Assembly (NCBI GenBank): GCA_016286995.1
Contig: JAEEVA010000023.1
Span: 1 to 45,079 of the forward strand
Length of the DNA stretch: 45,079 bases
Source: Prevotella sp.
GTDB lineage: Bacteria; Bacteroidota; Bacteroidia; Bacteroidales; Bacteroidaceae
Direction: 5' to 3'
How positions within the stretch are numbered: position 1 is the first letter of the stretch; each line of letters starts with the position of its first letter. This document shows positions 40,988 through 45,079 of the stretch, one piece after another. The translations under genes and the position numbers were made by a program. The notes beneath the pieces are model-generated. The model made no database searches. It had not been told where the DNA came from and saw nothing but the letters and a program-made list of their open reading frames with translations.

Positions 40988-43900
40988 AGTCCATCTTGAT
41001 GCTCAGACCAAGACCCTTCAACTCGTGCAGCAGCACGTTGAGTGACTCAGGAATACCAGGATTAGGCATGGGATCGCCCTTGACGATGGCCTCGTAAGCC
41101 TTCGAACGGCCTACGACATCGTCGGACTTGATGGTGAGGATCTCCTGCAGCACATGGCTGGCACCGAATGCCTCAAGGGCCCAGACCTCCATCTCACCGA
41201 AACGCTGGCCACCGAATTGTGCCTTACCACCGAGGGGCTGCTGTGTGATGAGAGAGTACGGACCAATGGAACGGGCGTGCATCTTGTCCTCGACCATGTG
41301 ACCGAGTTTCAAGAAGTAGGTGATACCCACAGTAGCAGGCTGGTCGAACTTCTCACCGGTCTCACCATCGTACAGGTGGGTAGAACAGAGACGCGGCAGT
41401 CCGGCTTTGTCAGTCCACTCAGCAAGGTCGTCAAGCTTGGCACCATCGAAGATAGGCGTAGCAAACTTCACACCAAGACGCTTACCGGCAGCACCAAGAA
41501 TGGCCTCGAAGATCTGACCGAGGTTCATACGAGACGGCACACCCAGCGGGTTCAGTACCAGGTCGACGGGACGACCATCCTCGAGGAACGGCATATCCTC
41601 CTGACGTACCACCTTCGATACGATACCCTTGTTACCGTGACGACCGGCCAGCTTGTCGCCGACACCAATCTTACGCTTCTTGGCCACGTAGACCTTAGCC
41701 ATCTGCAGGATGCCTGAAGGCAGCTCGTCACCAATGGTGATGGCAAACTTCTTGCGCTTGTTCTCGGCATCGAGCAGTTTGAACTTCTTCATATAGTTGA
41801 TGATCAGCTTGGCAATGAGCTCGTTCTTGTGCTCATCGTTGGTCCATTCGCTGATCTGAACGTCACCATATTCGAGGTTGCGAAGGGCTGCCATCGAGAA
41901 CTTGCTGCCCTTCGAAATAATCTCAGCACCGGTGTAGTCCTTGACACCCATCGAGGTCTTACCCTTAGTCAGGGTAGCGAGCTTCTCAATGAGGATATCC
42001 TTCAGGTCGTCAATCTTAGCCTGATGCTCCTCGTCAATCTTAGCCAGTGTAATCTTATCCTGCTGCTTCGACTTACGGTCCTTGACGGCACGGGTGAAGA
42101 GCTTCTTGTCAATGATGACACCTGTCAGTGACGGATTGGCCTTCAATGAAGAGTCCTTCACGTCGCCGGCCTTGTCGCCGAAGATGGCACGCAGCAGCTT
42201 CTCCTCGGGTGAGGGATCGCTCTCACCCTTCGGTGAAATCTTACCAATGAGGATGTCGCCGGGCTCCACACGGGCACCGACACGGATGACACCATTCTCA
42301 TCAAGATCCTTGGTAGCCTCCTCGCTGACGTTGGGGATGTCGGCAGTAAACTCCTCGGCACCACGCTTGGTCTCACGGACGTCGAGAGAATACTCATCGA
42401 CATGTACTGAAGTGAGGATGTCCTCACGGACGATGCGCTCGTTGAGCACAATGGCGTCCTCGTAGTTGTAACCCTTCCAAGGCATGTAAGCCACAAGGAG
42501 GTTACGACCTAGGGCAAGCTCACCGTTCTCGGTAGCGTAACCTTCGGTAAGGATGTCGCCTGCCTTCACACGCTGACCCTTGTCGCAGATAGGACGCAGG
42601 TCGATGGTCATGTTCTGGTTGGTACGGCGGAACTTAGGAATGCGATACTCTTTCAGAGCCGGCTCGAAGCTGACAAACTCCTCGTCTTCAGTACGGTCGT
42701 ACAGGATGCGGATGGTAGTGGCGTCGACATAGTCGATGACACCGTCGCCCTCGGCAGTAATCATAGTGCGTGAGTCCTCACAAACCTGCTTTTCAATACC
42801 GGTACCCACGATAGGTGCCTCGTTATGAAGCAGGGGAACTGCCTGGCGCATCATGTTCGAACCCATCAGTGCACGGTGAGCATCGTCGTGCTCCAGGAAC
42901 GGAATGAGTGAAGCGGCGATAGAAGCAATCTGCTGCGGAGAGACGTCCATGAGGTCGACCTGTGCAGGGGGCACAACGGGGAAGTCGGCATCCTGACGGC
43001 ACTTGACGACCTTGCGGATGAAGGTGCCATCGTCGTTCAGCGGGGCATTGCCCTGACCGATGACATGGCTCTCTTCTTCTTCAGCAGTCAGATAGACAAC
43101 ATCGTCGTTATTGAGGTTGGCTATACCGTTCTCTACCTTACGATAGGGAGTCTCGATGAAGCCAAGCTCGTTAATCTTAGCATAGACGCACAACGACGAA
43201 ATCAGACCGATGTTAGGACCTTCAGGACTCTCAATCGGGCAGAGACGGCCGTAGTGTGTATAGTGTACGTCACGAACCTCGAAACCGGCACGCTCACGCG
43301 ACAGACCGCCAGGACCCAGGGCAGAGAGACGACGCTTGTGAGTCACCTCGGCCAGCGGGTTGGTCTGGTCCATGAACTGTGACAGCGGGTTGGTACCGAA
43401 GAACGAGTTGATGACACTCGAAATGGTTTTGGCGTTAATCAGGTCGGTCGGTGTGAACACCTCGTTGTCGCGAACGTTCATGCGTTCACGGATGGTACGG
43501 CTCATACGGGCCAGACCAATGGAGAACTGATTAGACAACTGCTCACCGACAGTGCGTACACGACGGTTCGACAGGTGGTCGATATCGTCAACAGCGGCCT
43601 TCGAGTTGATGAGCTGGATGAGATACTTAATAATCTCGATGATATCTTCCTTGGTCAGCACACGGACATCCATATCCGTTTCAAGACCTAACTTCTTGTT
43701 AATACGGTAACGGCCTACATCACCCAAGTCATAGCGCTTGTCAGAGAAGAACAGGTTCTGGATAACCTCGCGGGCACTGGCATCATCGGCAGGATCGGCA
43801 TTACGCAGCTGACGATAGATGTAAAGTACGGCTTCCTTCTCGGAGTTCGACGGGTCCTTCTGCAGGGTGTTGAAGATGATGCTGTAGTCCTGGGCGACGG

Positions 43901-44798
43901 CTTCGTCCTTGTGCACCAGAATAGTCTGGGCGCCACTCTCGAGAATGTCCAGCATGTTGTCCTCGGTAATCTCGGTCTCACGTTCCATGATAACCTCGTT
44001 ACGCTCGATGGATACTACCTCACCGGTATCCTCGTCAACGAAGTCTTCGTTCCAGCTCTTCAGCACGCGGGCAGCGAGTTTCATTCCGATGACTTCCTTC
44101 AGGGCCTTCTTGTTAACCTTTACCTCCTCGGCAAGGTCGAAAATCTGGAGGATGTCCTTATCGGTCTCGAAACCAATGGCACGAAGCAGCGTGGTAACAG
44201 GTAACTTCTTCTTACGATCAATGTACGCGTACATGACATTATTGATGTCAGTGGCAAACTCAATCCAAGAACCCTTGAACGGAATGATACGCGCACTGTA
44301 GAGCAGCGTGCCGTTGGCATGGACGCTCTGACCGAAGAAAACGCCGGGTGAACGGTGCAGCTGCGAAACAACCACACGCTCAGCACCGTTGATGACGAAC
44401 GTGCCGTTCTGGGTCATATAGGGAATAGGACCCAGGAACACGTCCTGAATAGCCATGTCGAAATCCTCGTGATCAGGATCTGTGCAATAGAGTTTCAACT
44501 TAGCCTTCAAGGGTACGCTATATGTCAGGCCGCGCTCCAGACACTCGTCGATGGTGTAACGGGGCGGGTCGATGTAGTAATCCAGGAACTCAAGGACGAA
44601 ATTATTACGCGTGTCGGTGATAGGGAAGTTCTCGGAGAACACCTTATACAAACCGTCGTTCTTGCGTTCCTCAGGCGGAGTGTCTAACTGCAGGAAGTCT
44701 TTGAAAGACTTTAATTGCACGTCGAGAAAATCCGGAAACGGCATCGGATTCTTGACGCTGCCAAAGTTTACTCTGTTTTCTGCTTTCTTTGTTGCCAT
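40986..44798 (-). CDS. rpoB: DNA-directed RNA polymerase subunit beta
   Basis: The 1270-residue beta subunit forms one jaw of RNA polymerase and the rifampicin pocket. Landmarks are [18 protein letters not shown] protrusion sequence, the rifampicin region [20 protein letters not shown] followed by [60 protein letters not shown] and [20 protein letters not shown] near the C-terminus. The rifampicin pocket keeps the usual D, H and S residues, so no resistance substitution is evident. The start at 44798 ([15 protein letters not shown]) is supported by family length. It is separated from rplL by a hairpin terminator and a TCTAG repeat. Confidence 0.98.
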   Translation of the reverse strand: MATKKAENRVNFGSVKNPMPFPDFLDVQLKSFKDFLQLDTPPEERKNDGLYKVFSENFPITDTRNNFVLEFLDYYIDPPRYTIDECLERGLTYSVPLKAKLKLYCTDPDHEDFDMAIQDVFLGPIPYMTQNGTFVINGAERVVVSQLHRSPGVFFGQSVHANGTLLYSARIIPFKGSWIEFATDINNVMYAYIDRKKKLPVTTLLRAIGFETDKDILQIFDLAEEVKVNKKALKEVIGMKLAARVLKSWNEDFVDEDTGEVVSIERNEVIMERETEITEDNMLDILESGAQTILVHKDEAVAQDYSIIFNTLQKDPSNSEKEAVLYIYRQLRNADPADDASAREVIQNLFFSDKRYDLGDVGRYRINKKLGLETDMDVRVLTKEDIIEIIKYLIQLINSKAAVDDIDHLSNRRVRTVGEQLSNQFSIGLARMSRTIRERMNVRDNEVFTPTDLINAKTISSVINSFFGTNPLSQFMDQTNPLAEVTHKRRLSALGPGGLSRERAGFEVRDVHYTHYGRLCPIESPEGPNIGLISSLCVYAKINELGFIETPYRKVENGIANLNNDDVVYLTAEEEESHVIGQGNAPLNDDGTFIRKVVKCRQDADFPVVPPAQVDLMDVSPQQIASIAASLIPFLEHDDAHRALMGSNMMRQAVPLLHNEAPIVGTGIEKQVCEDSRTMITAEGDGVIDYVDATTIRILYDRTEDEEFVSFEPALKEYRIPKFRRTNQNMTIDLRPICDKGQRVKAGDILTEGYATENGELALGRNLLVAYMPWKGYNYEDAIVLNERIVREDILTSVHVDEYSLDVRETKRGAEEFTADIPNVSEEATKDLDENGVIRVGARVEPGDILIGKISPKGESDPSPEEKLLRAIFGDKAGDVKDSSLKANPSLTGVIIDKKLFTRAVKDRKSKQQDKITLAKIDEEHQAKIDDLKDILIEKLATLTKGKTSMGVKDYTGAEIISKGSKFSMAALRNLEYGDVQISEWTNDEHKNELIAKLIINYMKKFKLLDAENKRKKFAITIGDELPSGILQMAKVYVAKKRKIGVGDKLAGRHGNKGIVSKVVRQEDMPFLEDGRPVDLVLNPLGVPSRMNLGQIFEAILGAAGKRLGVKFATPIFDGAKLDDLAEWTDKAGLPRLCSTHLYDGETGEKFDQPATVGITYFLKLGHMVEDKMHARSIGPYSLITQQPLGGKAQFGGQRFGEMEVWALEAFGASHVLQEILTIKSDDVVGRSKAYEAIVKGDPMPNPGIPESLNVLLHELKGLGLSIKMD

Positions 44799-44812
44799 AT
44801 CTTATGATTATT

Positions 44813-44861
44813 TCTAGATGTTCTAGTTGCTCTAGATTTCTAGAGATTCTAGAAAATCTAG
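44813..44861. repeat. TCTAG repeats just upstream of rpoB
   Basis: Six TCTAG words at 44813, 44822, 44831, 44839, 44848 and 44857, spaced 8 or 9 bases apart, within 15-63 bases of the rpoB ATG. CTAG is normally a rare tetranucleotide. Confidence 0.9.
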
Positions 44862-44869
44862 CATGAAAA

Positions 44870-44912
44870 GACAAAAAATGGTCGGGAACTCTCGACTGGA
44901 GAGCCCCCAACC
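44870..44912 (-). terminator. Terminator/attenuator between rplL and rpoB
   Basis: 14-bp stem with a few G-U pairs (44880-44893 with 44899-44912), loop of 5, followed on the minus strand by ATTTTTTGTC. It lies in the rplL-rpoB gap where partial termination is known in other bacteria. Confidence 0.85.
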
Positions 44913-44935
44913 ACTTGATATTGTTGTAATCTGAA

Positions 44936-45079
44936 TTACTTCAGCTCAACGACGGCACCAGCCTCTTCGATAGCCTTCTTCAGGTTCTCAGCCTCGTCCT
45001 TAGACAGACCTTCCTTCAGAGTAGAAGGAGCACCGTCTACGAGATCCTTAGCTTCCTTCAGACCAAGACCGCAAGCTTC
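44936..45079 (-). CDS. rplL: 50S ribosomal protein L7/L12, C-terminal part (runs off the right edge)
   Basis: 47 codons and the stop are present: [15 protein letters not shown], then [20 protein letters not shown], ending [10 protein letters not shown]. This is the globular C-terminal domain of L7/L12 that recruits translation factors. Stop at 44936-44938. Gene order rplL-rpoB-rpoC is the standard arrangement. Confidence 0.97.
   Translation of the reverse strand, partial: EACGLGLKEAKDLVDGAPSTLKEGLSKDEAENLKKAIEEAGAVVELK

Overview
This window is chromosomal DNA from a member of the order Bacteroidales, most likely a Prevotella-like organism. The evidence is protein family content (BspA-type leucine-rich repeats, fimbrillin, PorE-like type IX secretion lipoprotein, DUF4738, head-GIN, PspC), the Bacteroidetes promoter form TTTG-N19/20-TAnnTTTG in front of many genes, and few clear Shine-Dalgarno sites. 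Genus and species cannot be fixed from sequence alone. No rRNA, tRNA, insertion sequence, integrase or CRISPR array was seen. Layout, left to right: (1) 1-737, the N-terminal part of a FucI/AraA-like sugar isomerase. (2) 927-4115, the ribosomal operon rplM-rpsI-rpsB-tsf on the minus strand, with a structured leader of about 230 nt and a Rho-independent terminator. (3) 4199-12675, a long minus-strand run: MATE transporter, cytidylate-kinase-like protein, YfcE-type phosphoesterase, rmlB, purT, an A+T-rich membrane acyltransferase, an FdtA-like ketoisomerase, a FemAB-like N-acyltransferase and an FdtB-like aminotransferase. Together rmlB, FdtA, FdtB and the N-acyltransferase could make a dTDP-3-acylamino-3,6-dideoxyhexose for surface glycans. 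(4) 12741-21072, a plus-strand run: a subtilisin-like protease broken by an in-frame stop, xseA-xseB, ilvE-trmB, a BspA-like LRR protein, a Mrp-type ATPase and trmO. (5) 21138-21335, a free-standing small RNA gene with a perfect promoter, a long interrupted closing stem and a terminator, resembling 6S RNA. (6) 21378-26334, a DUF4738 lipoprotein, a HAD phosphatase, pgi, and an ExbB/small membrane protein/ExbD/ExbD operon.

(7) 26442-29058, folA, thyA and an NSUN-type RNA cytosine methyltransferase whose linker is made of a 22-bp tandem repeat. (8) 29155-31761, a head-GIN/DUF6249/PspC/ECF sigma/DUF5056-like envelope-stress-type operon. (9) 31733-36351, a PorE-like OmpA lipoprotein, an AlbA_2 protein and a fimbrillin-like lipoprotein. 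(10) 36488-45079, rpoC, rpoB and the end of rplL, with tandem terminators after rpoC and a hairpin terminator between rplL and rpoB.

The most unusual thread is that many gene junctions (rpsB/rpsI, rpsI/rplM, cmk/MATE, exbD/folA, folA/thyA, head-GIN/DUF6249, upstream of porE, rpoB/rpoC, rplL/rpoB) are filled with short degenerate tandem words, different at each junction. Similar arrays occur inside genes, where they are translated as linkers or C-terminal tails (RNA methyltransferase, PorE, sigma factor, small ExbBD-operon protein). Other points worth checking are the candidate 6S-like RNA, the rplM leader, the interlocked divergent promoters at 29063-29097 and the nonsense codon in the protease.
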